From an uncultured Acidocella sp. (GTDB taxonomy: Bacteria; Pseudomonadota; Alphaproteobacteria; Acetobacterales; Acetobacteraceae): a stretch of DNA of 64,000 nt. The stretch is taken from the NCBI RefSeq assembly GCF_946222605.1, contig NZ_CAMIIE010000004.1, positions 1 through 64,000 on the forward strand, written 5' to 3'. This document shows, one piece after another, positions 38,251 through 47,526 of this stretch. The notes beneath the pieces were generated by a model. That model did not search any database, was not told the DNA's origin, and was given only the letters and a program-made list of their open reading frames with translations. A program made the position numbers and the translations under genes. The stretch's first letter is position 1. The number at the start of each line of letters is the position of its first letter.

Positions 38251-38405
38251 GGTAATTCTGGAGAAAATATTGCGGATACGTAATGTGATTAGAACATATT
38301 GGAAACTTGGATTCGCCCCCGTCTTTGATCCATTCCGGGACAGGGTTTGACGGCACAGCGCGCCTCGCCATGCTGAGCCATCCAAAAGCAACAAGGCGAG
38401 GAAAA

Positions 38406-38834
38406 ATGAGCCAGACTTATCAAGGTGCGTGTTTTTGCGGGGCGGTGGAGCTGACCGTGAGCGGTGATCCGGAGGCGATGGGCTATTGCCATTGCCGCTC
38501 CTGCCGCTCCTGGTCGGGCGGGCCGGTGAATGCGTTTACGCTATGGAAGCCCGAGGCGGTGAAGGTGACCAAGGGCGGGAGCGACATTGCCACCTACGCC
38601 AAAACCGAGGCCAGCCATCGGCAATATTGCCGTCAATGTGGCGGGCATCTGATGACGGCGCATCCGGGCTTTGGGCTGGTGGATGTGTTCGCGGCCACCT
38701 TGCCGACGCTGGAGTTCAAGCCCGGCGTGCATGTGAACTATGCCGAGACGGTGCTGCCGATGAAGGACGGCCTGCCCAAGCTAAAGGATTTTCCCGCCGA
38801 ACTGGGCGGCAGCGGCGAAATGGCGCCGGAATAA
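38406..38834 (+). CDS. GFA/CENP-V-domain zinc protein
   Basis: 142 residues. Cysteine patterns CFCG near 9-12, CHCRSC near 28-33 and YCRQCGG near 75-81 match the glutathione-dependent formaldehyde-activating enzyme (GFA) fold, which binds zinc. Many members have no proven activity on formaldehyde. AGGCGAGG precedes the ATG. A LexA-like near match at 38292-38306 lies upstream but may belong to recA. Convergent with argG across repeat copy F. Confidence 0.85.
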   Translation: MSQTYQGACFCGAVELTVSGDPEAMGYCHCRSCRSWSGGPVNAFTLWKPEAVKVTKGGSDIATYAKTEASHRQYCRQCGGHLMTAHPGFGLVDVFAATLPTLEFKPGVHVNYAETVLPMKDGLPKLKDFPAELGGSGEMAPE

Positions 38835-38838
38835 AAGA

Positions 38839-38890
38839 GCAAAAGTTTTTAAGGGGTCTGGGGGGATTTTTACAAAAATCCCCCCAGCAC
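38839..38890. repeat. Family 1 (T5A5) palindromic element, copy F
   Basis: AAAAGTTTTT end followed by a perfect 14-pair hairpin, CTGGGGGGATTTTT / AAAAATCCCCCCAG with an AC loop (38858-38887). One-hairpin form without a second outer end, between the convergent GFA and argG genes. Confidence 0.82.
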
Positions 38891-38894
38891 TTTA

Positions 38895-40121
38895 TTACAG
38901 CGCCCCGCCGCGGCGGCCGATGGACGCCCCCAGCCGCAGCCGCAGCGCATTGAGCTTGATGAAGCCTGCCGCATCCTGCTGGTTATACGCCCCGGCATCG
39001 TCCTCGAACGTCACCATGCGGGTATTATAGAGCGAATTCGGGCTCTCCCGCCCGGTGACGATCACATTGCCCTTATAGAGCTTCAGTCGCACCGTGCCGG
39101 TCACGGAAGCCTGCGACGTATCGATCAACGCCTGCAGCATCCGGCGCTCCGGCGAGAACCAGAAACCGTTATAGATCAGCTCCGCATAGCGCGGCATGAT
39201 GCTGTCCTTCAGGTGCCCGGCCTCGCGGTCCAGCGTGATGCTCTCAATGCCGCGATGGGCTGCCAGCAGGATGGTGCCGCCCGGGGTTTCGTACACGCCG
39301 CGGGACTTCATGCCGACGAAACGGTTCTCCACCAGATCCAGCCGGCCGATGCCATTGGCTTTGCCGTATTCGTTCAGGCGGGTGAGGATGGTGGCCGGGG
39401 AGAGCGCCTCGCCATTGATCCCCACCGCATCGCCATTCTTGAACGCGATGGTGATCTCGGTGACCTGATCAGGTGCGGCTTCCGGGGAGATGGTGCGCTG
39501 ATACACGATCTCATCCGGCCCCACTGCCGGGTCTTCCAGAACCTTGCCCTCGGAGGAGGAGTGCAGCAGGTTCGCATCCACGGAGAACGGCGCCTCGCCG
39601 CGCTTATCCTTGGCAATGGGGATCTGGTTCGCCTCGGCATATTCCAGCAGCCTGGTGCGCGAGGTCAGCTCCCATTCGCGCCAGGGTGCGATGACGCGGA
39701 TATTCGGGTTCAGCGCGTAATAGCCAAGCTCGAAGCGGACCTGGTCATTGCCCTTGCCGGTGGCGCCATGGGCGACGGCATCCGCGCCCACCATCTCGGC
39801 GATTTCGATCTGGCGCTGGGCGATCAGCGGCCGGGCGATGGAGGTGCCCAGCAGATACTGGCCCTCATACAGCGCATTGGCGCGGAACATCGGGAACACG
39901 AAATCCTTCACGAAGGTCTCGCGCAGATCCTCGATGAAGATCTCCTTGATGCCGAACATCTCCGCCTTCTTGCGGGCCGGCTCCAGCTCCTCGCCCTGGC
40001 CGAGATCGGCGGTGAAGGTCACCACCTCGCACTTATAGGTGTTCTGCAGCCAGCGAAGAATGACCGAGGTGTCCAGCCCGCCGGAATAAGCCAGGACGAC
40101 CTTTTTGACTTTCTGTTCCAT
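38895..40121 (-). CDS. argG: Argininosuccinate synthase
   Basis: 408 residues, normal length. It joins citrulline and aspartate using ATP in arginine synthesis. The N-terminal PP-loop YSGGLDTSV (about 12-20) and downstream blocks [13 protein letters not shown] and the [11 protein letters not shown] segment are intact. It is preceded on the same strand by the sterol-desaturase-like gene with 9 bases between, but a functional link is not obvious. argH and argC are elsewhere in the window. Confidence 0.97.
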   Translation of the reverse strand: MEQKVKKVVLAYSGGLDTSVILRWLQNTYKCEVVTFTADLGQGEELEPARKKAEMFGIKEIFIEDLRETFVKDFVFPMFRANALYEGQYLLGTSIARPLIAQRQIEIAEMVGADAVAHGATGKGNDQVRFELGYYALNPNIRVIAPWREWELTSRTRLLEYAEANQIPIAKDKRGEAPFSVDANLLHSSSEGKVLEDPAVGPDEIVYQRTISPEAAPDQVTEITIAFKNGDAVGINGEALSPATILTRLNEYGKANGIGRLDLVENRFVGMKSRGVYETPGGTILLAAHRGIESITLDREAGHLKDSIMPRYAELIYNGFWFSPERRMLQALIDTSQASVTGTVRLKLYKGNVIVTGRESPNSLYNTRMVTFEDDAGAYNQQDAAGFIKLNALRLRLGASIGRRGGAL

Positions 40122-40130
40122 GCTGGCTGC

Positions 40131-41096
40131 TTATGACGCGGCGCGGCCGATGCCAAGGCTTGCCCAGCTCTTTCCCAGGGCCTGCCAGAATAATTTCAGC
40201 CCGGTCGCCTGCTGGGCGAGGTAGGAGCCGGAGACCAGCGCCGCGGGGGCGCGGGCATCGCCGGTGGGCAGATATTCGTCGCGGAAATCGGCGGTGCGGA
40301 AGATGATGTCCCAGACCGGGAACACCGAGGCGTAATTGCAGCTATGCCGCCCGGCGGCGCGCAGCCCATGATGGAAGCGGTGAAAGCGCGGCGAGACGAA
40401 CACCCATTCCAGCGGCCCGAAGGAGGCGCGGATATTGGCGTGGCTGAGGCTTTCGATGAATTTCATCGCCATCAGCAGCAGCGGGAATTGCAGCGGCGGG
40501 ATGCCGATGAGCAGCCCGATGGCGAAGAACCAGAAGAAGCTGATCACATCGTCCAGCAGATGGTTGCGGTCGTCGGACCAGAAGCTCATCTGCGTCTGCG
40601 CATGGTGCAGCGCGTGCAGCGCGTACCACCAGCGGAAGGAATGGGAGAGCCGGTGGCGCCAGTAATCGGCGCAATCCAGGATCAGCGCATAGACCAGGAA
40701 GGTGATCAGCGGGTGCCCGAACAGGCCGGGCACCAGACTGTCCAGTGTGGGCGGGATGAAGCCATGCTCGACCAGCAAGCCGGTGGACCAGGTCTGCACC
40801 TGATAGAACAGCACGAAGGTGACGATGGGGGTGACGCCGACGCGGTTGAGGAAGGTGTAGAACACATCCACCCACACCGCCTTGTTGTCCGGCCAGCGCT
40901 CCACCGGCCGCCAGGCCTCCAACGGCAGGCAGACCGCGTAGGTCACCAGCACCGCGAACATCCCGTAGACGCAGATCAGGCACCAATCGAAGGCGAGATC
41001 GTCCCAGGCCATCCAGTGCAGCCGGAACAGCACCGGCAGCACCAGATACTGGTCCATATAGCCGGCGATGTTGGAGAAGAGACGATCGAGACCCAT
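40131..41096 (-). CDS. Sterol desaturase/fatty acid hydroxylase family protein
   Basis: 321 residues from ATG 41096. About five membrane helices with the family's histidine clusters HRLSH (near 155), HALHHAQ (near 170) and HRFHH (near 252), which hold a di-iron centre. In bacteria such enzymes hydroxylate or desaturate sterols, hopanoids or fatty acids; the substrate here is unknown, though hopanoids are common in Acetobacteraceae. It ends just before argG. Confidence 0.88.
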   Translation of the reverse strand: MGLDRLFSNIAGYMDQYLVLPVLFRLHWMAWDDLAFDWCLICVYGMFAVLVTYAVCLPLEAWRPVERWPDNKAVWVDVFYTFLNRVGVTPIVTFVLFYQVQTWSTGLLVEHGFIPPTLDSLVPGLFGHPLITFLVYALILDCADYWRHRLSHSFRWWYALHALHHAQTQMSFWSDDRNHLLDDVISFFWFFAIGLLIGIPPLQFPLLLMAMKFIESLSHANIRASFGPLEWVFVSPRFHRFHHGLRAAGRHSCNYASVFPVWDIIFRTADFRDEYLPTGDARAPAALVSGSYLAQQATGLKLFWQALGKSWASLGIGRAAS

Positions 41097-41202
41097 ACCC
41101 AAACCCCATGCAGGACTGGCGGCAACCAGCCTTTATAGCGCCCGCCCGCCGCAAAAAGCGAGAGGGCAAAAGCCGTTGTTACAAAGGCTTAAATGCAAGC
41201 GC

Positions 41203-42198
41203 TCAGATCCGCTCGGCGGTGATCCGGCCTTTCTGGCGCAGCATGGTGTTGAGGAAGATGCCATGCGGCGAGCGCCCGACCGGGATGGAGCTGTAATTGC
41301 CGCTCACCGGGTCGAGGATCGCCACCGATTCCGCATAGCGCAGGCAGATCCAGATATTCCCCTCCGGATCGATGCCGATATCGTCCGGCCCGCCAGGGAT
41401 CTCATATTGGCGCAGGATCTGGAAGCTGACCGGGTCCAGCGCGGTCAGGCCGGTCCGCCCTGGGCCGCGATTGGAGACGTAGAGGATCTGCTTCCTGGTA
41501 TCCAGGAAGATATTATGCGCGCCATCGCCGGTGACGACCCGCCGGGTGATCTGCCCGCTCACCGGATCGACCTCGACAAAGCCGCGCCCGCCCATGATGC
41601 AGCACAGCACCTTGCCGCGATGCCAGAGCACGCCCGCCGGCGTCTCGCCCACCGTCACCGCCCAGCGCTCAGTCATGCTGGTGAGGTCGAAGGAGACCAG
41701 CGTGTTGGAATTCTGCATGGAGTTGAAGGACCAGCGGCTATCCGGCGAGAAATCCAGATGGCTCGGCCAGCGCCCGGGCTTGAAGCGCTTCACCAGCCGC
41801 AGCGTGGCGCCGTCATAGACATCCACGAAATCCAGCCGCAGCGCGTTGACCATCAGATATTTGTTATCCGGCGTGTAGCCGAGCTGATACGGGTCGGCGA
41901 TGCGCTTGCGACCCAACGGCGCGCCGGTGATCGGGTCGAAGATGAAAATCGCGTTGCCCGAGGCATCGCAGATGAAAAGCTGGCCGCGGTCGGGGGTCAG
42001 GCACCAATGGCTGGGCTCGCGATAGGCCGGCTCCGTCCCCACCACCTGGCGGCTCGTCATGTCGATGAGGCTGACCGAGCCGGCGGCGGAGTTCAGGACG
42101 AAGGCGAGGGGGGGCGTTGCCGCCAGGGCCGGAGCAGCCCCGGCGAGGGCGAGGGGCAGGGCGGCGGGCAGGGCGATGGCGGTGCGGCGTGTGAGCAT
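41203..42198 (-). CDS. Secreted YVTN/YncE-like beta-propeller protein
   Basis: 331 residues. A twin-arginine-like signal (LTRRTAIALP...APALA) ends near residue 27. The rest is seven-bladed propeller repeats with recurring patterns such as D-P-x-S/T-G and ADPYQLGYTPD. Such periplasmic proteins are often binding or PQQ/quinohaemoprotein-like scaffolds; no cofactor site is evident. AGGGG sits six bases before the ATG. The first 106 bp overlap the 3' end of the O-antigen ligase gene in another frame. Confidence 0.78.
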   Translation of the reverse strand: MLTRRTAIALPAALPLALAGAAPALAATPPLAFVLNSAAGSVSLIDMTSRQVVGTEPAYREPSHWCLTPDRGQLFICDASGNAIFIFDPITGAPLGRKRIADPYQLGYTPDNKYLMVNALRLDFVDVYDGATLRLVKRFKPGRWPSHLDFSPDSRWSFNSMQNSNTLVSFDLTSMTERWAVTVGETPAGVLWHRGKVLCCIMGGRGFVEVDPVSGQITRRVVTGDGAHNIFLDTRKQILYVSNRGPGRTGLTALDPVSFQILRQYEIPGGPDDIGIDPEGNIWICLRYAESVAILDPVSGNYSSIPVGRSPHGIFLNTMLRQKGRITAERI

Positions 42199-43406
42199 GC
42201 AGCCCCTGTAGACCCGTTTTGTGCGTTTGCGAAGATGGCGCTTACCCACAAGAAGAACGCCGAGGCGGTCCCCGCGATCAGGGTGTTGTCGGTCAGTGAT
42301 TGCACGGCGAATGCAATGAAAATCAACCGCATCAGCCAGGCCTGCCGGGCCGGCAGCCGCGCCGTGCCGCGCCCCACCCACAGCAGCATCAGCCCGAGCA
42401 GCAGCCCCAGCCCCAGCACCCCGCCCTCGGTGCCGATGCGCAGATATTCATCATGCGCGGCATTGGTGCCGATCAGCCTGGCCAGCGGCGCGCTGAGCGG
42501 AATGATGATCTTACCCGCCCCCACCCCCCAGCCGACCCAGGGCGAGTGCTGGATGGCGGTCCAGAAATAGGGCCAGACCAGCGTGCGGTTGGACAAGTTG
42601 GACGCCAGGCCAAGCTGCGTCATGTCGATGACGCGCAGAAAATCGAGCTGGCTGAAACAGAGCGCCACCAGAGCGGCCAGCGCCCCGGCCAGGGCGAAAG
42701 CCCGCAGGCAGCCGCGCTGGGCCAGCAACGCCGCCAGGACGAGGCCGCCCAAAACCAACGGCGAGCGCGCCCCGGTGAGCAGGATGAGGGTGAAATTGAT
42801 CCCCGTCAGCAGCGCCACGGCCCGGCGCGGCCGTACCGCCAGCTCCAGCACCCCGGCATAAAGCCCCACCAGCGCCGCCCCGGCCAGAAAGGGCGGCTGC
42901 CCATCCCCGCCCAGCCGCAGCGCCCCCAGCTCCAGCGTGTAGAACCGGTCCAGCCCCGCCAGCGCCAGCATCGCCGCCACCCCCACGGCGCAGAGCGGGG
43001 CGATCATCACCGCCCGGCAGGCGGTACGGCTGAAGCCCCCATCCTGGCGGACAAAGCCGAACAAAAACGGCGCGGCGGAGCCGATCAGCGACCGCGCCGA
43101 GGCCTCCAGGCTCAGCCCCGGATGCAGCCCATGGATCAGCCCGACGCAGAACATCAGCAGAAACGCCAGGGACGGATTGCCCACATCCCGTCGTGGCCCG
43201 TAGCGCCAGAGTGCTCCGGCCAGCACCAGCAAGCCATAGAGCTTGAGCAGCCCCGCCGTCGCCTCCAGGCTGCCGGTGGCGGCACTCAGCCAGCCATCCG
43301 GCGCGGTGGCCAGCGCCAGCACCCACAGCAGCACCGCCTGGCGCGGCCGCGCCAGGGCCAGCAGCACGAGCGGCAACACAGAAACCACAACCAGGAATTG
43401 CAGCAT
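42093..43406 (-). CDS. O-antigen ligase/polymerase-like membrane protein (Wzy_C)
   Basis: 437 residues, about 11-12 membrane helices. The large periplasmic loop with NRTLVWPYFWTAIQHSPWVGWGVGAGK and AHDEYLRIGTEGGVLGLG is the Wzy_C/WaaL signature. It joins or extends surface polysaccharide chains from lipid carriers. The last 35 or so residues are Pro/Ser-rich and antisense-like, because the frame runs on into the signal-peptide region of the next gene; the true end could be earlier if a base has been lost. Confidence 0.85.
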   Translation of the reverse strand: MLQFLVVVSVLPLVLLALARPRQAVLLWVLALATAPDGWLSAATGSLEATAGLLKLYGLLVLAGALWRYGPRRDVGNPSLAFLLMFCVGLIHGLHPGLSLEASARSLIGSAAPFLFGFVRQDGGFSRTACRAVMIAPLCAVGVAAMLALAGLDRFYTLELGALRLGGDGQPPFLAGAALVGLYAGVLELAVRPRRAVALLTGINFTLILLTGARSPLVLGGLVLAALLAQRGCLRAFALAGALAALVALCFSQLDFLRVIDMTQLGLASNLSNRTLVWPYFWTAIQHSPWVGWGVGAGKIIIPLSAPLARLIGTNAAHDEYLRIGTEGGVLGLGLLLGLMLLWVGRGTARLPARQAWLMRLIFIAFAVQSLTDNTLIAGTASAFFLWVSAIFANAQNGSTGAACSHAAPPSPCPPPCPSPSPGLLRPWRQRPPSPSS

Positions 43407-43465
43407 GGCTCGTCATAGCCCATTTGAACCCACCGCGCTTGTGATTTCTTCCCGATGCGCCAAAG

Positions 43466-44239
43466 ATGATGCCCATGAAATTAAACGTTTCCGAGGCCGG
43501 CGACGGCCCGCCGCTGGTGCTGCTGCATGGCCTGTTCGGCGCCGCCCGCAATCTCGGCGTGCTCACCCGGGCCTTCTCCGCGCATTACCGCGTCTTCGCG
43601 CTGGATCTGCGCAACCATGGCGACAGCCCGCGCGGGCCTGAGATGAATTACGCCATCATGGCGCGGGACGTGGCGGAAACCCTCTCCAGCCTCGGCCTCT
43701 CCCGGGTGCGGCTCTGCGGCCATTCCATGGGCGGCAAGACGGCGATGATGCTGGCCCTGCAATCGCCCGATCTGGTCGAGCGGCTGGCGGTGATGGATAT
43801 CGCCCCGGTCAGCTACAACCATGATTATTCAGGCTTCGTCGAGGCGATGCAGGCCATCCCGCTCACCCCCGGCCTCTCCCGGGGCGAGGCCGACCAGGCG
43901 CTCGCCGCCAGCGTCAAGGCCCCGCCGATGCGCGCCTTCCTGCTCAACAATCTGGTGCTGGGCAGCGCCCCGCGCTGGCGCGTCGGGCTGGAGGAGATCG
44001 GCGCCAATATGAAGAACCTGTTCCGCTGGGACGATCCGCCGGGCGCCACCCCCTATCACGGCCCGGCTTTGTTCCTGTGCGGCGCGGAATCGGACTATGT
44101 CCGCCCGGATTATGACGCGGCGATCCGCCAGCGCTTTCCCCGCGCCGAGATCACCCGCATCCAAGGCGCCGCGCACTGGCTGCATGCCGACAAGCCCGAG
44201 CAGGTGATCGCCGCGCTGCAGGAATTTTTCGTGGCATGA
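43466..44239 (+). CDS. Alpha/beta hydrolase (YbfF-type esterase)
   Basis: 257 residues; starts at 43466, 43469 and 43475 are all in frame and the last fits the family best. Nucleophile GHSMGG (Ser near 91), oxyanion LHGLFGAARN, acid in CGAESDYV and base His in GAAHWLHADKP. The closest known type is YbfF, an acyl-CoA/acyl ester thioesterase. Overlaps the next gene by 4 bp. Confidence 0.88.
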   Translation: MMPMKLNVSEAGDGPPLVLLHGLFGAARNLGVLTRAFSAHYRVFALDLRNHGDSPRGPEMNYAIMARDVAETLSSLGLSRVRLCGHSMGGKTAMMLALQSPDLVERLAVMDIAPVSYNHDYSGFVEAMQAIPLTPGLSRGEADQALAASVKAPPMRAFLLNNLVLGSAPRWRVGLEEIGANMKNLFRWDDPPGATPYHGPALFLCGAESDYVRPDYDAAIRQRFPRAEITRIQGAAHWLHADKPEQVIAALQEFFVA

Positions 44240-45342
44240 GCCAGGATTTCGATGCCATCGTCATCGGCGCCGGCATGGTCGGCGCCTCCATCGCCGCCAA
44301 TCTCATCGCCACCCATAAGGTCGCGCTGGTGGAGGCCGAGGAGCAGGCGGGCTTCCATACCACCGGCCGCTCGGCGGCGATCTGGATCCGCAATTACGGC
44401 CCGCCCGCGGTGCGCGTGCTCACCGGCTTGTCTCGGGATTTCTACAAATCCCCGCCCGCCGATATCGGCACCGACCGGCTGGCGGTGGACCGCGCCATCC
44501 TCTATCTCGCCCCGCCCGCGCAGGGCCGGCAGCTGGATGAGCTGATCGCCCAGGATCTCGGCATCGAGGAAATCCCTTTGTCGAAGGCCAAGGCGCTCTG
44601 CCCGGCGCTGATCGAGGGCTATGCCAGCCGCGCTGGGCTGGAGGCGGACGGGTTCGACATGGATGTGGCCGGGCTGCACCAATATTATCTGCGCCGGATG
44701 CGCCAGGGTGGCGGGCAGCTGCTGCTTCGCAACCGCGCCGGGCGGATCGCGCGCAAGAGCGGCCTCTGGGCGGTGGAGACCTCTGGCGGGCTGACCATCA
44801 CCGCCCCCATCGTGGTGAATGCCGCCGGGGCCTGGGGCGATGAGGTGGGCAAAATCGCCGGCCTCGCCCCGCTCGGCCTTGTTCCCTGCCGGCGCACCGC
44901 CGCCATCATCGACCCTGGCCCGCATCAGGTCGCGCACTGGCCGCTGGTGCAGTCCGCCGCCCATGACTGGTATGCCAGGCCGGAAGCGCGCGCCAAGCTG
45001 ATGGTCACACCCTGCGATGAAACCCCGGATGTGCCGCATGACGTGCAGCCGGACGAGCTGGACATCGCCATCGGCATCGACCGCATGCAGCAGGCGCTGG
45101 ATATTCCGGTGAAGCGCATCGAGCATAGCTGGGCGGGCCTGCGCACCTTCACCCCGGACCGCTCGCTGGCCTTTGGCTATGACAAGGCGGTGGACGGGTT
45201 TTTCTGGGCGGTGGGGCAGGGCGGCTATGGCATCCAGACCGCGCCGGCGGCCTCGGCGCTGATCGCCGCCATGGTCCGGCATGAGGATCCGGGGCCGGCC
45301 GGGGTGGTGATCCCGCAGATCGACCCGATGCGCTTTCGCTGA
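44236..45342 (+). CDS. FAD-dependent amino-acid oxidase-like dehydrogenase (DAO family)
   Basis: 368 residues. The N-terminal Rossmann motif is GAGMVGASIAANL with the following E-A-E; the C-terminal FAD segment is VGQGGYGIQTAPA. The DAO family includes D-amino acid, sarcosine and glycine oxidases and glycerol-3-phosphate dehydrogenases; the substrate is not clear. The start overlaps the esterase by 4 bp, so they form one operon. Confidence 0.85.
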   Translation: MSQDFDAIVIGAGMVGASIAANLIATHKVALVEAEEQAGFHTTGRSAAIWIRNYGPPAVRVLTGLSRDFYKSPPADIGTDRLAVDRAILYLAPPAQGRQLDELIAQDLGIEEIPLSKAKALCPALIEGYASRAGLEADGFDMDVAGLHQYYLRRMRQGGGQLLLRNRAGRIARKSGLWAVETSGGLTITAPIVVNAAGAWGDEVGKIAGLAPLGLVPCRRTAAIIDPGPHQVAHWPLVQSAAHDWYARPEARAKLMVTPCDETPDVPHDVQPDELDIAIGIDRMQQALDIPVKRIEHSWAGLRTFTPDRSLAFGYDKAVDGFFWAVGQGGYGIQTAPAASALIAAMVRHEDPGPAGVVIPQIDPMRFR

Positions 45343-45499
45343 AATTGGTTGCAAAGCCGCAAGGCGTTTCATACGGCCGCCACCGCATGGCCGGGCCGGT
45401 GGGCTGAACGCGACGCCTGGTAAACTTGAATTGCGCGTCATGCTCCCGATATCTAGCGCAAAGACAAATCTTTGGGGCACTGGCGTAAAGGGGCTAGCT

Positions 45500-45880
45500 T
45501 TGCGGATATTATTCATTGAGGACGACAAGAACGTCGTCTCCTTCGTGCTCAAAGGCATGCGTGAGGCTGGGCATAATGTGATTCATGCCGAATCCGCCCA
45601 GGCCGGCCGTGAGCGTGCGGCGCGGGAGACGTTCGACGTGATCATTCTGGACCGCATGCTGCCGGAGAAAGAGGACGGCCTAGTGCTGCTCTCGCATTTG
45701 CGGGCGCAGAAGATCGAGACCCCGGTGCTGATCCTCTCCGGGCTGGGCGAGCCGACCAACAAGGTGGCGGGCTTGCGCGCGGGTGGCGATGATTATCTGG
45801 CGAAACCGTTCGCGTTTTCGGAGTTGCTGGCGCGGGTCGAGGGGCTGGCGCGGCGCGGCGGGATCACCCGCAGCGCCTGA
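45500..45880 (+). CDS. Single-domain response regulator (receiver only), possibly truncated OmpR type
   Basis: 126 residues from TTG 45500, placed by AAAGGGG six bases upstream; an ATG at 45431 would add an unrelated N-terminus. The receiver domain is intact: acidic pair near residues 7-9, phosphorylation Asp51 (ILDRMLP), Ser/Thr in LILSG and Lys in DDYLAKPF. It ends LLARVEGLARRGG, exactly where OmpR-type regulators pass into the DNA-binding domain, then stops. No DNA-binding remnant follows; repeat copy G starts 12 bases later. Confidence 0.8.
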   Translation: MRILFIEDDKNVVSFVLKGMREAGHNVIHAESAQAGRERAARETFDVIILDRMLPEKEDGLVLLSHLRAQKIETPVLILSGLGEPTNKVAGLRAGGDDYLAKPFAFSELLARVEGLARRGGITRSA

Positions 45881-45892
45881 AATCCTAAAATA

Positions 45893-46089
45893 AAAAGTTT
45901 TTGAGGGTTGTAGGAAACTTTTTTCAAAAAGTTCCCTACGTGACAAAAAGCCGGATCGCCCCCAGAGGGGGCGTCCGGCCTTTTGTCTCATTGGCCCTTT
46001 TTTGTAAACAAGGGCCACTCCTCCGGCGGCATTCCACCGCTGCGACGCAGCGGCGGAACCTTGGCCGCCTGCGCCCCAAAAAACCTTTA
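45893..46089. repeat. Family 1 (T5A5) palindromic element, copy G (longest)
   Basis: Begins AAAAAGTTTTTGAGG. Contains an imperfect hairpin GTAGG..AACTTTTTT/AAAAAGTT..CTAC, the GACAAAAAGCCGGA cruciform (45942-45987) shared with copy E, a TGGCCCTT/AAGGGCCA hairpin, and a 60-base module (46017-46077) with a CCGCTGCG/CGCAGCGG core that reappears inverted in copy J. It ends CCCCAAAAAACC and covers the phoB stop TAA. Convergent genes on both sides. Confidence 0.85.
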
Positions 46090-46794
46090 CTCTACGTCTT
46101 CTAAGTCCAGCGCATACCCCGCCGCGCGCACGGTGCGCACGATGTCGATCTCGCCCGGCCCGTTGATCGCCTTGCGCAGCCGGCGAATATGCACATCCAC
46201 CGTGCGCGGCTCGACATGTATGTCGCGCCCCCACACCGCATTCAGCACATCCTCGCGCGAAAACACGCGCTTGGGATGGCGCAGGAAAAACTCCAGCAGC
46301 CGGAACTCCGTCGGCCCCAGATGCAGCGTGCGGCCATTGCGCAGCACGCGATGCGAGGCCGGGTCCAGCGAAATATCGTGGAAGGCCAGCTTGTTCTTCT
46401 GCGGCACCGCGCCCGCCCGGCGCAGCAGCGCGCGAATGCGGGCAATCAGCGCCTCGGTCGAGAAGGGCTTGGTGATGTAGTCATCCGCCCCGGTATCCAG
46501 CCCGCGCACCGCATCCTGCTCTTCCGCCCGGGCGGTGAGCATGATGATCGGCAGCTGGCGCGTCGCCGGGCGGCGGCGCAGCTGGCGGCACAGCTCGATG
46601 CCCGACATCGTCGGCAGCATCCAGTCCAGCAGCAAAAGATCAGGCGGCGCCTCGGTGATGCGCGTCAGCGCCTCGCCGCCATCGCCGGCATCCTCAACCC
46701 GGAAGCCCTGTTTTTCCAGATTATAGCGCAGCAAAGTGACCAGCGGCGCCTCATCCTCGACGATCAGCACATACGGCTTGTTGCTCTCGGACAT
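46087..46794 (-). CDS. phoB: Phosphate regulon response regulator PhoB
   Basis: 235 residues from ATG 46794. Receiver domain 1-120 with the LLLLDWMLP phosphorylation site and a conserved TAR...DDYITKPF; winged-helix output domain 130-230 ending VDVHIRRLRKAI. It binds Pho boxes when phosphate is low. It follows phoU by four bases in the pstB-phoU-phoB operon. phoR is not in the window. The stop codon is inside repeat copy G. Confidence 0.95.
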   Translation of the reverse strand: MSESNKPYVLIVEDEAPLVTLLRYNLEKQGFRVEDAGDGGEALTRITEAPPDLLLLDWMLPTMSGIELCRQLRRRPATRQLPIIMLTARAEEQDAVRGLDTGADDYITKPFSTEALIARIRALLRRAGAVPQKNKLAFHDISLDPASHRVLRNGRTLHLGPTEFRLLEFFLRHPKRVFSREDVLNAVWGRDIHVEPRTVDVHIRRLRKAINGPGEIDIVRTVRAAGYALDLEDVE

Positions 46795-46798
46795 GTGG

Positions 46799-47515
46799 TC
46801 AGTGGGCGGCCGGCATGTAGGTGGAGGTGACATCGCCCTTGGGGCGGAAATCCGGCAGGTTGGTGCCGGTGATCGCGTAATAGGTCAGCTCGGCCATGTT
46901 GGTGGTATGGTCGCCGATGCGCTCCAGGTTCTTGGCGATGAACATCAGATGCGTGCAGGCGGAAATATTGCGCGCATCCTCCATCATGTAGGTGATCAGC
47001 TCGCGGAAGATGGTGTTGTAGAGATCATCCACGGACTGGTCGGCCCGCCACACCGCAATCGCCTTCTGCGGGTCGCTCTCGCCCACCGTGTCGATGCTGG
47101 CTTTCAGATTCTGCTGCACCAGGTTGGACATCTGCCCCAGCCCGGCGAGCGAGAAACCGCTGGCGACCTGATTGATGACGATCGAGCGCTTGGCGATGTT
47201 GGCGGCATAATCGCCGACGCGCTCAAGATCGTTCACGATCTTCAGCGCCTGGATCACCTGGCGCAGATCATCCGCCACCGGCTGGCGCAGCGCCAGCAGC
47301 TGCACGGCGAATTGCTCAATCCGGTGCTGCTCGGCGTCGATCTTGGCATCGCCCTCGATCACCCGCGCCGCCAGCTCGGCGTCATGGCCGATCAGCGCGC
47401 TGGAGGCATCCGCCACCGCGCGCTCCACCAGCCCGCCCATATTGGCGATGGCATCGCGCAGCTTTTTCAGGTCAGCCTCGAAGCTGGAAATCATATGTTT
47501 CGGTTGGTCGGCCAT
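46799..47515 (-). CDS. phoU: Phosphate signalling protein PhoU
   Basis: 238 residues, two repeats of a three-helix bundle; metal-binding E/D-x3-D-like clusters and the RIGDHTTNMAE block near 195 are typical. It damps PhoR kinase signalling through the Pst transporter. It lies between pstB (11 bases upstream) and phoB. Confidence 0.95.
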   Translation of the reverse strand: MADQPKHMISSFEADLKKLRDAIANMGGLVERAVADASSALIGHDAELAARVIEGDAKIDAEQHRIEQFAVQLLALRQPVADDLRQVIQALKIVNDLERVGDYAANIAKRSIVINQVASGFSLAGLGQMSNLVQQNLKASIDTVGESDPQKAIAVWRADQSVDDLYNTIFRELITYMMEDARNISACTHLMFIAKNLERIGDHTTNMAELTYYAITGTNLPDFRPKGDVTSTYMPAAH

Positions 47516-47526
47516 CGTCTGTCTCC

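Noticed and set aside
38069..38371. RecA extended N-terminally from ATGs upstream of 38068
   Set aside because: GGAGG at 8 bases and family length support 38068; the extension would cover the LexA-box region.
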